Source of the DNA: Wolbachia endosymbiont of Ctenocephalides felis wCfeT
Lineage (GTDB): Bacteria; Pseudomonadota; Alphaproteobacteria; Rickettsiales; Anaplasmataceae
Reading direction: 5' to 3'
Assembly (NCBI RefSeq): GCF_012277295.1
Contig: NZ_CP051156.1
Location: forward strand, 682,001-746,000
Length of the DNA stretch: 64,000 nt
Part shown: one piece after another, positions 48,057-58,913 of the stretch
Layout: each line of letters begins with the position of its first letter
How positions within the stretch are numbered: position 1 is the stretch's first letter
Notes under the pieces: generated by a model
Databases searched by the model: none
The model's input: only the letters and a program-made list of their open reading frames with translations
Told to the model about the DNA's origin: nothing
Made by a program: the position numbers and the translations under genes

Positions 48057-49244
48057 CTACCCCAAAATCTCTGAAACCACGCCAGAACCAACAGTCCTAC
48101 CACCCTCTCTGATCGCAAAACGTAATCCCTTATCCATTGCAATTGGAACTTGCAACTCCACTTCTATACTAACATTATCACCAGGCATTACCATCTCTTT
48201 TCCATCCAATAACTTTATACTTCCTGTTACATCCGTCGTCCTTAAGTAAAATTGCGGCTGATAATTCGCAAAAAATGGCGTATGTCTGCCTCCCTCTTCT
48301 TTCTTTAATATATATACCTCCGCCTTGAACTTCTTATGCGGCGTAATACTTCCTGGCTTCCCTAATACCTGACCTCGCTCCACTTCCTCTCTTTTTGTAC
48401 CTCTCAGCAATATCCCCACATTGAGCCCAGCACTTCCTTTATCAAGCAACTTCTTAAACATCTCAACACCAGTACATGTCGTCTTCTGCGTCGCCTTTAA
48501 CCCTATTATCTCTATCTCATCACCAGTCTTTACTTCTCCCCTCTCAATCCTTCCAGTCACTACCGTACCACGACCAGATATCGAAAATACATCCTCAATT
48601 GGCATTAAAAACGGTAAATCAATAGGTCTTGGTGGAACTTGTACATATTCATCCAATTTCTCCATCAATTTATCTATAGATTTTTTACCATGCTCACTAT
48701 CTTCATCTTCCAGCGCTTTTAATGCAGATCCAACCACCACCGGTACATCATCGCCTGGAAATCCATACTTACTCAGCAATTCTCTCACTTCCATCTCCAC
48801 TAGATCTAGCATATCAGGATCAGCAACATCAGCTTTATTTATATATACTACGATATATCCAACCCCAACTTGCTTTGCTAGCAGTATATGCTCTCTCGTT
48901 TGCGGCATCGGTCCATCAACCCCAGATACTACCAATATTGCAGCATCCATCTGCGCCGCACCCACAATCATATTTTTTACATAATCAGCATGACCTGGAC
49001 AGTCAACATGCGCATAATGCCTGCTCTCTGTTTGATACTCAACATGTGCAGTTGCTATCGTTATCCCCCTCTTTCTTTCTTCTGGCGCTTTATCTATCTG
49101 ATCATATGCTACAAAATTTCCATAATGCTTCGTTATCGCCGCCGTCAACGTCGTCTTCCCATGATCCACATGCCCTATCGTACCCACATTTAAATGCGGC
49201 TTCCCAAATGCTTCTACTACTACTACTGCTGTCGCTGTTGTCAT
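48057..49244 (-). CDS. tuf: Elongation factor Tu
   Basis: 395 aa with all GTPase motifs: GHVDHGKT (P loop), [13 protein letters not shown] and SALKA. Domains 2 and 3 are complete ([25 protein letters not shown]). It delivers aminoacyl-tRNA to the ribosome. The N-terminus reads [15 protein letters not shown], where VVVV comes from four GTA triplets in a row, a small slippage-type expansion. Only six bases separate it from fusA. Confidence 0.97.
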   Translation of the reverse strand: MTTATAVVVVEAFGKPHLNVGTIGHVDHGKTTLTAAITKHYGNFVAYDQIDKAPEERKRGITIATAHVEYQTESRHYAHVDCPGHADYVKNMIVGAAQMDAAILVVSGVDGPMPQTREHILLAKQVGVGYIVVYINKADVADPDMLDLVEMEVRELLSKYGFPGDDVPVVVGSALKALEDEDSEHGKKSIDKLMEKLDEYVQVPPRPIDLPFLMPIEDVFSISGRGTVVTGRIERGEVKTGDEIEIIGLKATQKTTCTGVEMFKKLLDKGSAGLNVGILLRGTKREEVERGQVLGKPGSITPHKKFKAEVYILKKEEGGRHTPFFANYQPQFYLRTTDVTGSIKLLDGKEMVMPGDNVSIEVELQVPIAMDKGLRFAIREGGRTVGSGVVSEILG

Positions 49245-49249
49245 AATTA

Positions 49250-51328
49250 TTACCCTTTAACTATATTTAACTTTAAATCATCAACCAAATACTGTGGTAC
49301 TTGTTCATAACAAGAAAAATGCATACTATATTGAGCCCTACCCTGCGATATAGAACGCAAAACATTTATATAACCAAACATATTTGCAAGAGGTACCAAA
49401 GCAATAATTATAGTACTATTATTATGCGTTTCCATACTAGAAACTTGTCCTCTTCTGCTATTTACATCACCCATAATATCACCCATATACTCTTCAGGAG
49501 TAATAATTTCAACTTTCATTATAGGCTCCAACATTTGTGGGCCAGCTTTATGAGCCATCTCTTTAAAAGCACCCTTAGCAGCAAGCTCAAAGGCTAAAGG
49601 ACTTGAATCAACTTCATGAAAAGCACCATCAATAAGAGTTGCCTTAAAATCAATTACTGGAAAACCAGAAATCATACCACCTTCTTTTATCAACTCTAAA
49701 CCATTCTGTACACCAGGAATATATTCCTTTGGAATTGCACCACCAACAATTTTACTTTCAAATTGAAATCCAGAACCAGGATCAAGAGGTTCAAACATAA
49801 TTTTTACTTTTGCAAATTGACCAGCACCACCTGATTGCTTTTTATGAGTATAATCGATTTCAACGGATTTGGTGATGGTTTCACGATATGCAACTTGAGG
49901 TGCACCGACATTAACGTCAACATTAAACTCACGTTTTACCCTATCAATGATAATCTCAAGATGCAATTCACCCATACCTTTTAGTATAATCTGACCACTT
50001 TCTAGATTTACCGACATTCTCAAAGAAGGATCCTCAGCAACCAACCTATATAAAGCAACACCCAATTTTTCCTGATCTGAAGTAGTTTTAGGCTCAACTG
50101 CAATTTCAATCACAGGCTCAGGTATTTCCATGCGCTCTAATAATATAGAAAAATCAGGCGAGCATAGAGTATCACCAGTGATAGTCTTTTTCAGCCCCAC
50201 TAAAGCAACTATATCACCAACTTTAGCTTCGGTTATATCTTCCCTATTATTTGCGTGCATGAGTAGCATCCTACCAATACCTTCAGTTTCATTTTTTCCT
50301 GCATTTAACACAGTAGATTTAGATTTTAACTTACCAGAATAAATACGAATAAATGTCAAACTACCCACAAATTTATCCGTCATCACTTTAAATGCAAGAG
50401 CAACAAATTTTTCTTTTTCTGAAGGCTTAATCTCAACTTTTTTTTCTGAATTTTTAGGATCAATTCCAACAATTACATCAACATCAATTGGAGAAGGTAA
50501 GAAATCAACCACACCGTCTAAAAGTGGCTGTACACCTTTATTTTTAAACGCTGACCCACAAAGCACAGGAACAAATTTTCCTTTAATAGCACCAGCCCTT
50601 ACACATTTTTTCAGTAAATCTACCGGTAGATCATTGGATTCAAAGTAGATACTCATCGCTTCATCATCCATCTCGGCTGCAGTGTCCAACAAAAGCTCCC
50701 TGTATTCTTGAGCTTTATCAACTAAATCAGAAGGTATATCTTCATAAGAAAACTTAGCACCCAACGTCTCTTCTTGCCATATAATGGCCCTCATAGAAAT
50801 CAGATCAATTATACCGATAAAATCCTTTTCACTTCCTATTGGCAATTGAGTAACCAAAGGAACCGCACCAAGCTTTGTTTTTATCATATCAACACAGCGA
50901 TAGAAATTTGCCCCTATTCTATCCATTTTATTGACAAAACAGATGCGAGGAACGCTATATTTATCAGCTTGACGCCAAACCGTTTCAGATTGAGGCTCAA
51001 CTCCTGCAACTCCATCAAATACAGCAACTGCACCATCTAAAACGCGTAAAGACCTCTCAACCTCAATAGTAAAATCAACGTGACCTGGAGTATCTATTAT
51101 ATTAATTCTATGATCATTCCAAAAGCATGTTGTTGCAGCCGATGTAATTGTAATACCGCGTTCTTTTTCTTGCTCCATCCAATCCATAGAAGCGGCACCA
51201 TCATGCACTTCGCCAATTCTATTTTGCTTACCGGTATAAAATAAAATACGCTCAGTTGTGGTAGTCTTACCAGCATCTATATGAGCCATTATACCTATAT
51301 TTCTATATCTCGATATATCGATTTCCAT
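49250..51328 (-). CDS. fusA: Elongation factor G
   Basis: 692 aa, full length. G domain motifs: [24 protein letters not shown] and NKMDR, followed by the EF-G-specific G' insert, domain II, and domains III-V ([37 protein letters not shown]). It drives translocation. Overlap and spacing with rpsG and tuf are typical of the str operon. Confidence 0.97.
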   Translation of the reverse strand: MEIDISRYRNIGIMAHIDAGKTTTTERILFYTGKQNRIGEVHDGAASMDWMEQEKERGITITSAATTCFWNDHRINIIDTPGHVDFTIEVERSLRVLDGAVAVFDGVAGVEPQSETVWRQADKYSVPRICFVNKMDRIGANFYRCVDMIKTKLGAVPLVTQLPIGSEKDFIGIIDLISMRAIIWQEETLGAKFSYEDIPSDLVDKAQEYRELLLDTAAEMDDEAMSIYFESNDLPVDLLKKCVRAGAIKGKFVPVLCGSAFKNKGVQPLLDGVVDFLPSPIDVDVIVGIDPKNSEKKVEIKPSEKEKFVALAFKVMTDKFVGSLTFIRIYSGKLKSKSTVLNAGKNETEGIGRMLLMHANNREDITEAKVGDIVALVGLKKTITGDTLCSPDFSILLERMEIPEPVIEIAVEPKTTSDQEKLGVALYRLVAEDPSLRMSVNLESGQIILKGMGELHLEIIIDRVKREFNVDVNVGAPQVAYRETITKSVEIDYTHKKQSGGAGQFAKVKIMFEPLDPGSGFQFESKIVGGAIPKEYIPGVQNGLELIKEGGMISGFPVIDFKATLIDGAFHEVDSSPLAFELAAKGAFKEMAHKAGPQMLEPIMKVEIITPEEYMGDIMGDVNSRRGQVSSMETHNNSTIIIALVPLANMFGYINVLRSISQGRAQYSMHFSCYEQVPQYLVDDLKLNIVKG

Positions 51329-51348
51329 ATCACCACTAATTAGCTAAC

Positions 51349-51828
51349 TTAAAAACGAAGGTGAGCAAAGGCTTTGTTAGCCTCAGCCATCTTATATTTT
51401 TCTTCACACATCTTGAACGCACCGCCACGTTTATTATACGCATCCAATATCTCAGAATGCAAGCAATCAGCAGAAGTTTTTCCACTTTTTTTACGAGCAG
51501 CAGCAGCCGCTCTAGAAATCCATCTTAATGCTAAAGAAATTGCCCTGCCTTTTCGTACTTCCACAGGAACTTGATAAGTTGCACCGCCAATACGACGAGA
51601 ACGCACCTCTATAGAAGGTGTAACATTCTCCACAGCCGTTTCAAAAACCGACAACGCGCCCTCACCTGCCTTCTTTTCAGCTAAAGACAAAGCTTCATAA
51701 ATAATTTTTTCTGCGATAGCTTTCTTGCCACATTTCATAACTGTATTAATGAAACGCATGAGCAAAACACTACCATAACGCGAATCAGGATTGATCGTTC
51801 TTTTTCTTGCTTTATTCCGACGAGCCAT
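51349..51828 (-). CDS. rpsG: 30S ribosomal protein S7
   Basis: 159 aa with [15 protein letters not shown] start ([21 protein letters not shown]), the [30 protein letters not shown] core and the C-terminal HLRF. It organises the 3' domain of 16S rRNA and lies seven bases after rpsL. Confidence 0.96.
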   Translation of the reverse strand: MARRNKARKRTINPDSRYGSVLLMRFINTVMKCGKKAIAEKIIYEALSLAEKKAGEGALSVFETAVENVTPSIEVRSRRIGGATYQVPVEVRKGRAISLALRWISRAAAAARKKSGKTSADCLHSEILDAYNKRGGAFKMCEEKYKMAEANKAFAHLRF

Positions 51829-51834
51829 AAATTT

Positions 51835-52209
51835 TTAACCAGATTTTTTTACACCATATTTTGAACGAGATTTTTTTCTATTTTGTACACCACGCAGATC
51901 AAGTGCACCTCTTATTATATGATAACGCACACCTGGTAAATCTTTTACCCTTCCACCACGTATTAAAACAACCGAGTGCTCCTGCAGATTATGACCTTCA
52001 CCAGGTATATATGCAGTTACTTCACCATACCCACTAATCCTGACCCTAGCAACCTTACGAAGCGCCGAGTTAGGCTTTTTAGGAGTTGTAGTATATACTT
52101 TAGTACAAACACCCCTTCTTTGAGGATTAGTTTTTCCCAAAGCTGGTACCTTTTTCTTATGGGTCAATTTTACTCTACCCTTACGTACCAATTGATTTAT
52201 TGTAGGCAT
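51835..52209 (-). CDS. rpsL: 30S ribosomal protein S12
   Basis: 124 aa, first gene of the str-rif block. The decoding-site loops are in their ordinary form: [17 protein letters not shown] and [13 protein letters not shown], so the two lysines changed in streptomycin-resistant mutants are unmodified. Confidence 0.97.
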   Translation of the reverse strand: MPTINQLVRKGRVKLTHKKKVPALGKTNPQRRGVCTKVYTTTPKKPNSALRKVARVRISGYGEVTAYIPGEGHNLQEHSVVLIRGGRVKDLPGVRYHIIRGALDLRGVQNRKKSRSKYGVKKSG

Positions 52210-52248
52210 ATTTATAAATATAAATTCATTAAAACCACTAAGTCTTTA

Positions 52249-52277
52249 GTTATAAAATAATAAACCCCAATAGTCAA
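52249..52277 (-). promoter_or_regulatory. Promoter of the str-rif gene block
   Basis: Minus-strand TTGACT (52277-52272), 17 bases, then TATAAC (52254-52249). A start near 52242 would give a leader of about 30 bases before rpsL. No second promoter was searched for inside the block. Confidence 0.65.
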
Positions 52278-52429
52278 TATAAAAATACATTTCAAAAACA
52301 TAATTTAATAATTCAACTTTGGCTGCTATAAGCTATCTACTGTTAGCGTGATACACAAATCATAACATGTCACTTTACACATAGTCAAAACTAGTATAGA
52401 ATAATAATAGCATATTGTTGAGGGTTATT

Positions 52430-55264
52430 ATGACATATACGGATTTTGAGGTTGTTGATATCAATCACAATGACAATATAGTTTCCACCACATATCAAGA
52501 AATAAAGGAAGATCATACCATCTCTCCTTCTTCTGCAGCAACAACACAGCAAAAGGAAGAATCTGAAGATGCGCATGTAATTGAAAATAGAGAAAATCAT
52601 GCTATCTCTCCTCCTTCTGTAGCAACAACACAGCAATCGGATCAAGAGAAAGGACACGATCTTGAAGGGTCTGAAGAAGAACTTGAAGATAAAAAACCTG
52701 ATTTTGAGCCCTTTGAGGATGCACTTGCAATTGAAAATAGAATTGAAAGAGAAAATAAGATTAAACAACTTATCCAAGGTAGTCTGGATGTAAATGCTAC
52801 AAAAGATGGTAAAACTATCTTAGATGTCGCTATCGAGAAAAAATGCTCATCAAAGCTTATAGAATTGCTTATACAAAAGGGAAGTAAAATCAATACAATT
52901 GACCCTAACGGTTGCACTATTTTATATAGAGCAGTTCGTAGTAAAAATATTAAAGTACTTAAAGTACTACTTGATGCTAATGATCAAATATATAACAATT
53001 CTAGACTAAACGCTGTTGCAAATTTGCGACCATTTCGATCTGCATTTACTCGTCAGATTGAAATAAATGCTAAAGATAGTAATGGTTTTACTGTTTTGGA
53101 TTATGCAAAACAAAAGAGTGAGATGTACAAGCTGCTGCAAGAACGTGGTGCAAAGCACAGTGAAAGATTTCTGCACTCAAGGAACATTAATGAGGAAGAG
53201 GAAATAGATTTAAACAGGCTCACTTCTGACAATGATTACTGTTTTGATATGCTGACTAAAGCATTAGAGATTCAGAACAAAAATAACAGAGCAAGAGCAG
53301 TAGATTGGTTGATCAAAAGTGGTGCCAATATAAATGTTGTTAAAAATGATAAAACTCTATTAGTTGCCGCAGCCGAAGAAGGTAATGTTGAAAATGCTGT
53401 ATTACTTATTAAAAAAGGTGTAAACGAAGGAATAAATGTTCAAGACAATAGCAGAAGAACACTTTTACTAAATGCAATCTTGCAAGCAAAGCTATGCTAT
53501 GTAAAAGACCTTATAGACGGTGGCATTGATGTTAAAATTGCTGATGATGAAAAAAATACTGCAATGCATTATGCTTTTTCTTCCAATAAAGTAGGCCTTT
53601 TGGCACTTCTGCAGGAAAGCGGCTTAGATCTCTACGCTCAAAACAATAATGGATTAACACCTTTTGAATGTGCTCTTCAAGGAAGTATTGCTGCTAACGA
53701 TGTTGATTATTTATTTAAGATGTACATAATAAGGGGTGATAATAGTAAAAATGCACAATTAGTAAAAAATTTAAAACTACCTTCTGGAGAAACATTATTA
53801 GAATACTTTATCAACGAAAAATTGTTTGATAGTGCTAAATCTTGCATAGATTTAGGTGCAAATGTTAATCAACCTCTGAGTGATGGGTCATCTTTACTGA
53901 CTAAAGCTCTCCAAAATAACAATATAGAAGGCGTTTCTTTCTTAAGAAAAAATGGAGCAAGAGTTGAATATAATGGTAGAAAGAAAAATACTAGTTTATA
54001 TCTTAAAGTAGCACTTGGCTGTGTGGTGGCATTTTCACTTGGTATGGGAATAGCTGCTACTATAATATTATCACAGATGTCATGTATAGCACTGGCAATT
54101 ACAGCGATAGCTGCTGTAGTAACCGTAATTGCACTTATATCTTTAGTAATAGTATACAGAAAGATTAAATCAGAAAGATGCGTATCTGCAAATAATCTTA
54201 GACCAAGTACTAATATGGTAGAAGCGGCTTATAATCTATTCAGTGAACTCAGCTCTATACCGGAAAGAATGGCAGAAGCAGGTGCTCTATACCTTGAGGC
54301 AAAAGAAAACGTTAACGAAATAGTTAAAAGAACTAAGCATAAAAGTGTATTCATTGAAGCAAGATGTCAAATTGCACAGCAAAGTCTTGTTAGAAGATTC
54401 GATAACTTAGAATTCTATAATAATAATGGAAATCTTAGTGTTTTGGAGTACATGTCTTCTGCAATCAAAGATTGTTTAAAGATCTACTCAAATCTTCCTT
54501 TATCTAATTCACGTTTGATATCGCTTTTTTTGCATGGCGTACCATTAGAACTTTTTAATGCTTTTCGCCTTGCAATAACCGATCCAACCCTTGTAAGTAC
54601 AGTTTTTACTGCAATTAGAGAAAGAAGATGGCCTGAAGATACACAATGGAGTGAGATATTGAGAACTACAGTACCTAATTTGATAAGAAATCAAGATCTT
54701 ATGCAAAATGTTATTGTGCCAGCTCTAGCTGATGCCTTAAAGAATCTATCAGAGTCAGAAGAAGAGAGGAAATTTATAGTTTATGTTTTAGTCCTCGTGA
54801 AAGAGGCAATTGATGAGGTTTATACACCTTCAGCGCGAGAATCAATATCTAGAATCTTGGGTGCAGAACTTACAAATAACATTAACAATGTAGCAGCAGC
54901 TATAAATGATTTATTAAACTGCTATAGTGAAGAAGAAATTGAGCGTGCTAAGATTTCAAACGAGCTAGACTACTTAATAGGTAAGCTTAATAGTGAGCAG
55001 ACAGTAAGGCTTACTACATACTTAAGAGAAAGAGCAGGTTTAATCACAGGGTTTCAAGAGCAAATTGTATATGGAGATGAACAATCCATACGTAAATTAA
55101 TAGATTACTGCATTGATCCAAAGTCCGATGACGAGTTAGCTGCAAAAGCGTTACTAAGCAATACATTGACATATATTAAAAATGGTTGCCCTGATATTAC
55201 AGGTAGCAGGCTATTTAATACTGATATTGCCCAGCATAATGGCCCAGTTATTGTCGGTGTCTAA
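52430..55264 (+). CDS. Ankyrin-repeat protein with two membrane helices and helical C-terminal domain
   Basis: 944 aa from ATG 52430 (MTYTDFEVVDINHNDN), chosen over an upstream TTG at 52415 because a TTGAGGG site precedes it. The N-terminus has two similar acidic segments (HTISPSSAATTQQKEES and HAISPPSVATTQQSDQE). About eight loose ankyrin repeats fill residues 100-510, and two adjacent membrane helices follow at about 525-580 (CVVAFSLGMGIAATIILS; ALAITAIAAVVTVIALISLVIVY). An alpha-helical domain of about 350 residues of unknown family ends the protein. The layout suggests a membrane-anchored or host-membrane-targeted protein; that is inference. The frame is intact. Confidence 0.85.
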   Translation: MTYTDFEVVDINHNDNIVSTTYQEIKEDHTISPSSAATTQQKEESEDAHVIENRENHAISPPSVATTQQSDQEKGHDLEGSEEELEDKKPDFEPFEDALAIENRIERENKIKQLIQGSLDVNATKDGKTILDVAIEKKCSSKLIELLIQKGSKINTIDPNGCTILYRAVRSKNIKVLKVLLDANDQIYNNSRLNAVANLRPFRSAFTRQIEINAKDSNGFTVLDYAKQKSEMYKLLQERGAKHSERFLHSRNINEEEEIDLNRLTSDNDYCFDMLTKALEIQNKNNRARAVDWLIKSGANINVVKNDKTLLVAAAEEGNVENAVLLIKKGVNEGINVQDNSRRTLLLNAILQAKLCYVKDLIDGGIDVKIADDEKNTAMHYAFSSNKVGLLALLQESGLDLYAQNNNGLTPFECALQGSIAANDVDYLFKMYIIRGDNSKNAQLVKNLKLPSGETLLEYFINEKLFDSAKSCIDLGANVNQPLSDGSSLLTKALQNNNIEGVSFLRKNGARVEYNGRKKNTSLYLKVALGCVVAFSLGMGIAATIILSQMSCIALAITAIAAVVTVIALISLVIVYRKIKSERCVSANNLRPSTNMVEAAYNLFSELSSIPERMAEAGALYLEAKENVNEIVKRTKHKSVFIEARCQIAQQSLVRRFDNLEFYNNNGNLSVLEYMSSAIKDCLKIYSNLPLSNSRLISLFLHGVPLELFNAFRLAITDPTLVSTVFTAIRERRWPEDTQWSEILRTTVPNLIRNQDLMQNVIVPALADALKNLSESEEERKFIVYVLVLVKEAIDEVYTPSARESISRILGAELTNNINNVAAAINDLLNCYSEEEIERAKISNELDYLIGKLNSEQTVRLTTYLRERAGLITGFQEQIVYGDEQSIRKLIDYCIDPKSDDELAAKALLSNTLTYIKNGCPDITGSRLFNTDIAQHNGPVIVGV

Positions 55265-55387
55265 AATATGCTTGATCTTTAACTATTTTATGAATGGCTT
55301 AAGAAGTTAAGAACTTGTAATTTCTCATTGACCATCTGCTTAACTGAATGTTAATATTATAATTGCTTTTATCCAAAATTATAGAAA

Positions 55388-58078
55388 ATGCAAGATAACG
55401 TAATACCAATCTCAATAGTAAAAGAGCTGGAAGATTCCTATCTTTCTTATGCAATGAGCGTAATCATCAGTCGTGCTATACCTGATGTGCGAGATGGGTT
55501 CAAGCCTGTCCATAGGCGCATATTATATGCGATGTCAAGGGCTGGATATGATGCAGGTAAACCGTATAAAAAAGCAGCTCGTATAGTTGGGGACGTAATG
55601 GGGAAATATCATCCACATGGTGATGCAGCGATTTACGACTCATTGGTCAGGATGGCACAAGATTTTTCCCTTCTTTTACCTCTTATTGATGGACAAGGTA
55701 ACTTTGGTTCGATCGATGGTGATCCTCCAGCTTCAATGAGGTACACAGAAGCAAGATTGCAGAGAGTATCACACTTTTTATTAAACGATATTGATGAGGA
55801 TACGGTTGATTTCAGACCAAATTACGATGGACATGAGTCTGAGCCTGCTGTACTTCCTGCAGAATTTCCAAATTTGCTTGTTAATGGTGCAAGCGGTGTT
55901 GCAGTTGGTATGGCAACTAATATTCCTTCTCACAACCTTGGGGAGATAATTGATGCTTGTATGTTATATATAGATAATCCTGAAGTTACCTTAGATGAAT
56001 TACTTGAAGTAATTCCAGGGCCAGATTTTCCAACTGGTGGAGTAATTCTTGGTAAGTCTGGAATAAGATCAGCATTTACCACAGGCCGAGGATCTATCGT
56101 TATACAAGGTAAAACACACATAGAGGATTTGCCGCAAGATAGACAAGCAATAGTGATTGATGAAATACCTTATCAGGTAAACAAGGTAAAATTGATCGAG
56201 AAAATCGGTAAGCTTGTAAAAGATAAGAGAATTGACGGTATTACAGAAATTAGAGATGAATCTGATAAGTCTGGTATCAGAGTAGTGATTGATATTCGGA
56301 AAAATGCTCCAGCAGATTTTATATTGAACCAAATATTGGGGCTCACCCCTTTAAAGAGCAGTTTCAGTGTTAACACTTTAGTACTCAACAACAACAGACC
56401 TGCTTTGATGTCATTGCAAGAAATCATAGCTGCATTTATTGATTTCAGAAAAGAAGTATTGATTAGAAGAACAGAATTCCGCCTAAGAAAAACAAGAGAA
56501 AAAGCTCACGTATATATAGGGCTTTACATTGCAGTGCTTAGCATAGATGAAGTAATCAAAATCGTTCGTGGTGCAAAAGATCCAGCAGAAGCAAGCAGAG
56601 GGCTTTTAAATAAAGAGTGGAAAACTTCAGATGAGATAAATACTATCATTGAACTCATTTCAGACACTACAAGCTTCTTAAAAGATGGGGTGTACAGGCT
56701 AACAGAGCTACAAACAAAAGCAATCCTTGATATGAAATTACAACGCTTGACCGGTCTTGAAAAAGATAAATTAGAAGCTGAGTTAAAATCGATGATCGAT
56801 TTGATCAAGGAGTATATAGCTTTCCTTGGCTCAAAAGAAAAATTAATGAAAGAGATAAAAAACAATTTACAAGAAATAAAGAACAGATTTGCCGTGCCGC
56901 GAAAAACAGCAATAGAAGAGTCAGATACGGATATTGAAGCTGAAGACCTAATTCCTCAAGAGGACATGGTAATAACTGTAACTATGAATGGTTATATCAA
57001 GCGTGTGAAACTTTCGCACTACAGAACTCAGCGTCGTGGTGGAAAAGGTAAGCTAGGTCAAGGGCTAAAGGAAGAGGATGTTATTACAAAATTATTTGTT
57101 GGCAATACTCATACCAGTCTTTTATTCTTTTCCAACATTGGCCGAGTTTATAGATTAAAAGTTTATAAATTACCGCTTGCAGAGCCAACTGCGCGTGGAA
57201 GAGCATTGGTTAATATCTTCCCTCTTATTGAAGGTGAAACTATAACTAACATTATGCCATTGCCAAGCGAAAACGATGACAGTCAAAACATAGTTTTTTC
57301 TACTGCCCATGGAAACGTAAGGCGTAATTCTTTAGCTGACTTTCATTATATTCCAAGCAATGGAAAAATAGCCATTAAGCTTGACGAAGGAGATAAGTTA
57401 ATATCGGTCAAAGTGTGTAGTGAAATAGATCATATTTTACTTGCAACAAGATTTGGTAAAAGTATCAGATTTATTGTAAGTGATGTACGTCAATTCAAGA
57501 GTCGCAATTCAGATGGTGTAAGAGGCATTAAACTGGCGAATGATGATAGTGTAATATCTATGACCATACTAAATGGTATCGGTGTAGAGACAGAAGTGAA
57601 GAATCGTTATCTTGAAGTAAAACTTCCAACGAGATTAGAAACAGCAAGCAGTAAAATTGTAGACGTAAAACTAGAAAAAGTTTTAGATTCTCTGCAAATG
57701 GATAATAATTTATTCCTGAAATTAGCAGTGAATGAGGAATTTATATTAACTATTACGGAAAATGGTTTTGGTAAAAGAACTTCCGCATATGAGTATAGAA
57801 TAACCAACAGAGGTGGTGTTGGTATTACTAATATTTTAACTACTAATAGAAATGGCAATGTGATTGCTAGCTTTCCGGTTGAAAAAGGCGACAACATCAT
57901 GCTCATTACAGATAAAGGAAAATTAATTCGAATTTCGGTTAATGACATACGCATTGCAGGGCGTAGTACTCAAGGGGTAACTTTATTTAAAACAGAAAAA
58001 AATGAAAAAGTAGTGTCGGTTGCAAAAATCGAAGATCCTGACTCTACTGAAGAAGGCACTCCTGATGAATTAAGCTAA
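55388..58078 (+). CDS. gyrA: DNA gyrase subunit A
   Basis: 896 aa. The start [30 protein letters not shown] is typical, and the active-site tyrosine lies in SMRYTEARL. The quinolone region reads [18 protein letters not shown], with Ala where the E. coli enzyme has Ser83, while the Asp at the 87-equivalent position is kept. The C-terminal DNA-wrapping beta-pinwheel has the GyrA box [11 protein letters not shown]. With GyrB it introduces negative supercoils. Confidence 0.96.
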   Translation: MQDNVIPISIVKELEDSYLSYAMSVIISRAIPDVRDGFKPVHRRILYAMSRAGYDAGKPYKKAARIVGDVMGKYHPHGDAAIYDSLVRMAQDFSLLLPLIDGQGNFGSIDGDPPASMRYTEARLQRVSHFLLNDIDEDTVDFRPNYDGHESEPAVLPAEFPNLLVNGASGVAVGMATNIPSHNLGEIIDACMLYIDNPEVTLDELLEVIPGPDFPTGGVILGKSGIRSAFTTGRGSIVIQGKTHIEDLPQDRQAIVIDEIPYQVNKVKLIEKIGKLVKDKRIDGITEIRDESDKSGIRVVIDIRKNAPADFILNQILGLTPLKSSFSVNTLVLNNNRPALMSLQEIIAAFIDFRKEVLIRRTEFRLRKTREKAHVYIGLYIAVLSIDEVIKIVRGAKDPAEASRGLLNKEWKTSDEINTIIELISDTTSFLKDGVYRLTELQTKAILDMKLQRLTGLEKDKLEAELKSMIDLIKEYIAFLGSKEKLMKEIKNNLQEIKNRFAVPRKTAIEESDTDIEAEDLIPQEDMVITVTMNGYIKRVKLSHYRTQRRGGKGKLGQGLKEEDVITKLFVGNTHTSLLFFSNIGRVYRLKVYKLPLAEPTARGRALVNIFPLIEGETITNIMPLPSENDDSQNIVFSTAHGNVRRNSLADFHYIPSNGKIAIKLDEGDKLISVKVCSEIDHILLATRFGKSIRFIVSDVRQFKSRNSDGVRGIKLANDDSVISMTILNGIGVETEVKNRYLEVKLPTRLETASSKIVDVKLEKVLDSLQMDNNLFLKLAVNEEFILTITENGFGKRTSAYEYRITNRGGVGITNILTTNRNGNVIASFPVEKGDNIMLITDKGKLIRISVNDIRIAGRSTQGVTLFKTEKNEKVVSVAKIEDPDSTEEGTPDELS

Positions 58079-58166
58079 AGAGAGTGTGTTTCCAACAAGC
58101 TTTACGTTTGAATTATTTTTAACAACATGTTATAATAAATAAATAATTTATTAGTGAGATGATTAT

Positions 58167-58652
58167 ATGACAAAAGAATTTGATGAACTAAGGAAAGCTA
58201 TTTTTTTTAGAAATGCAAAAGCTGCTCATGATATTTTGGACTCTCACAGGAAACAAGATGCTCTTAGAAAGCTTTTTAATGATTCAAAGATGTTTAATTT
58301 GGCTTCAGGAAAGGGCAATAATGCTGTAATAAAAGAGATGCAAAAGGAGCAGGCAATAGTAATAGCATGTGGGGTTGGAGCTACCTCCATAGTATTAGAT
58401 GCTCTAATACTGTCTATTTCTGTTATCCTGAATGGGGTGGCAAATAGTACAAAAGAAGAAACTCTTAAACTAAGTGAAATGTTTGACTTTCCTGCTCCAG
58501 TTTTATATACGGTAGGAGCTATATTAGTCCTGGGAGCAGTAATAGCTGGTGTATACAATAGCAGGGAAATGAAAACTCCTAATACTGTAGTGGGTGAAAA
58601 TAAAATTTCCGTGCCCTTGCAAGCAGGAGTGAATGAACTGTCAAGCAAATAA
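58167..58652 (+). CDS. Hypothetical small membrane protein
   Basis: 161 aa from ATG 58167. The N-terminal 55 residues are soluble and helical (FDELRKAIFFRNAKAAHDILDSHR), somewhat like a degenerate ankyrin-type helix pair. Two membrane helices follow (AIVIACGVGATSIVLDALILSISVIL and VLYTVGAILVLGAVIAGVY), then a polar tail. The family is not recognised. An IS66-derived palindrome begins three bases after the stop. The gene itself seems intact. Confidence 0.65.
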   Translation: MTKEFDELRKAIFFRNAKAAHDILDSHRKQDALRKLFNDSKMFNLASGKGNNAVIKEMQKEQAIVIACGVGATSIVLDALILSISVILNGVANSTKEETLKLSEMFDFPAPVLYTVGAILVLGAVIAGVYNSREMKTPNTVVGENKISVPLQAGVNELSSK

Positions 58653-58655
58653 ATG

Positions 58656-58704
58656 GTATCCATTCAGGTGTATGGCTTAAGAAGCCATACACCTGAATGG
58701 ATAC
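58656..58704. repeat. 49-bp palindrome made of two IS66 ends
   Basis: Two 23-bp arms separated by AAG. Each arm equals the transposase-3' end of the IS66 elements, joined head to head, with nothing of the element's interior left. It separates the 161-aa gene from the fragment at 58705. Confidence 0.85.
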
Positions 58705-58779
58705 AGTAGCAGATATATTTTCAATCTCTTCGTTAAATTCTTCCAACTGCCTTCCAGTATTTTTTAAACTCCTTTTCAT
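58705..58779 (-). pseudogene. Start of a gene cut by the IS66-end palindrome
   Basis: 25 codons from ATG 58779 (MKRSLKNTGRQLEEFNEEIE and on) run into the palindrome. They form a helical, charged peptide of unknown family. Probably the N-terminus of a gene whose remainder was lost when the IS66-related event took place. Confidence 0.4.
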
Positions 58780-58913
58780 AATTTATTTAAATTTAGCTAC
58801 CATTATGATTACAATGGCATAAAAGAAATGTCAAAGAAAATTTTTGTGTGGCTAAAAAAATAAACTTACGCACTGGAATCACACCTACTGGACCTTTAAA
58901 ATCATACATTTGT

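Noticed and set aside
48421..49246. Plus-strand open frames opposite tuf
   Set aside because: Antisense shadows of a highly conserved gene; low-complexity Leu/Ser/Pro composition.
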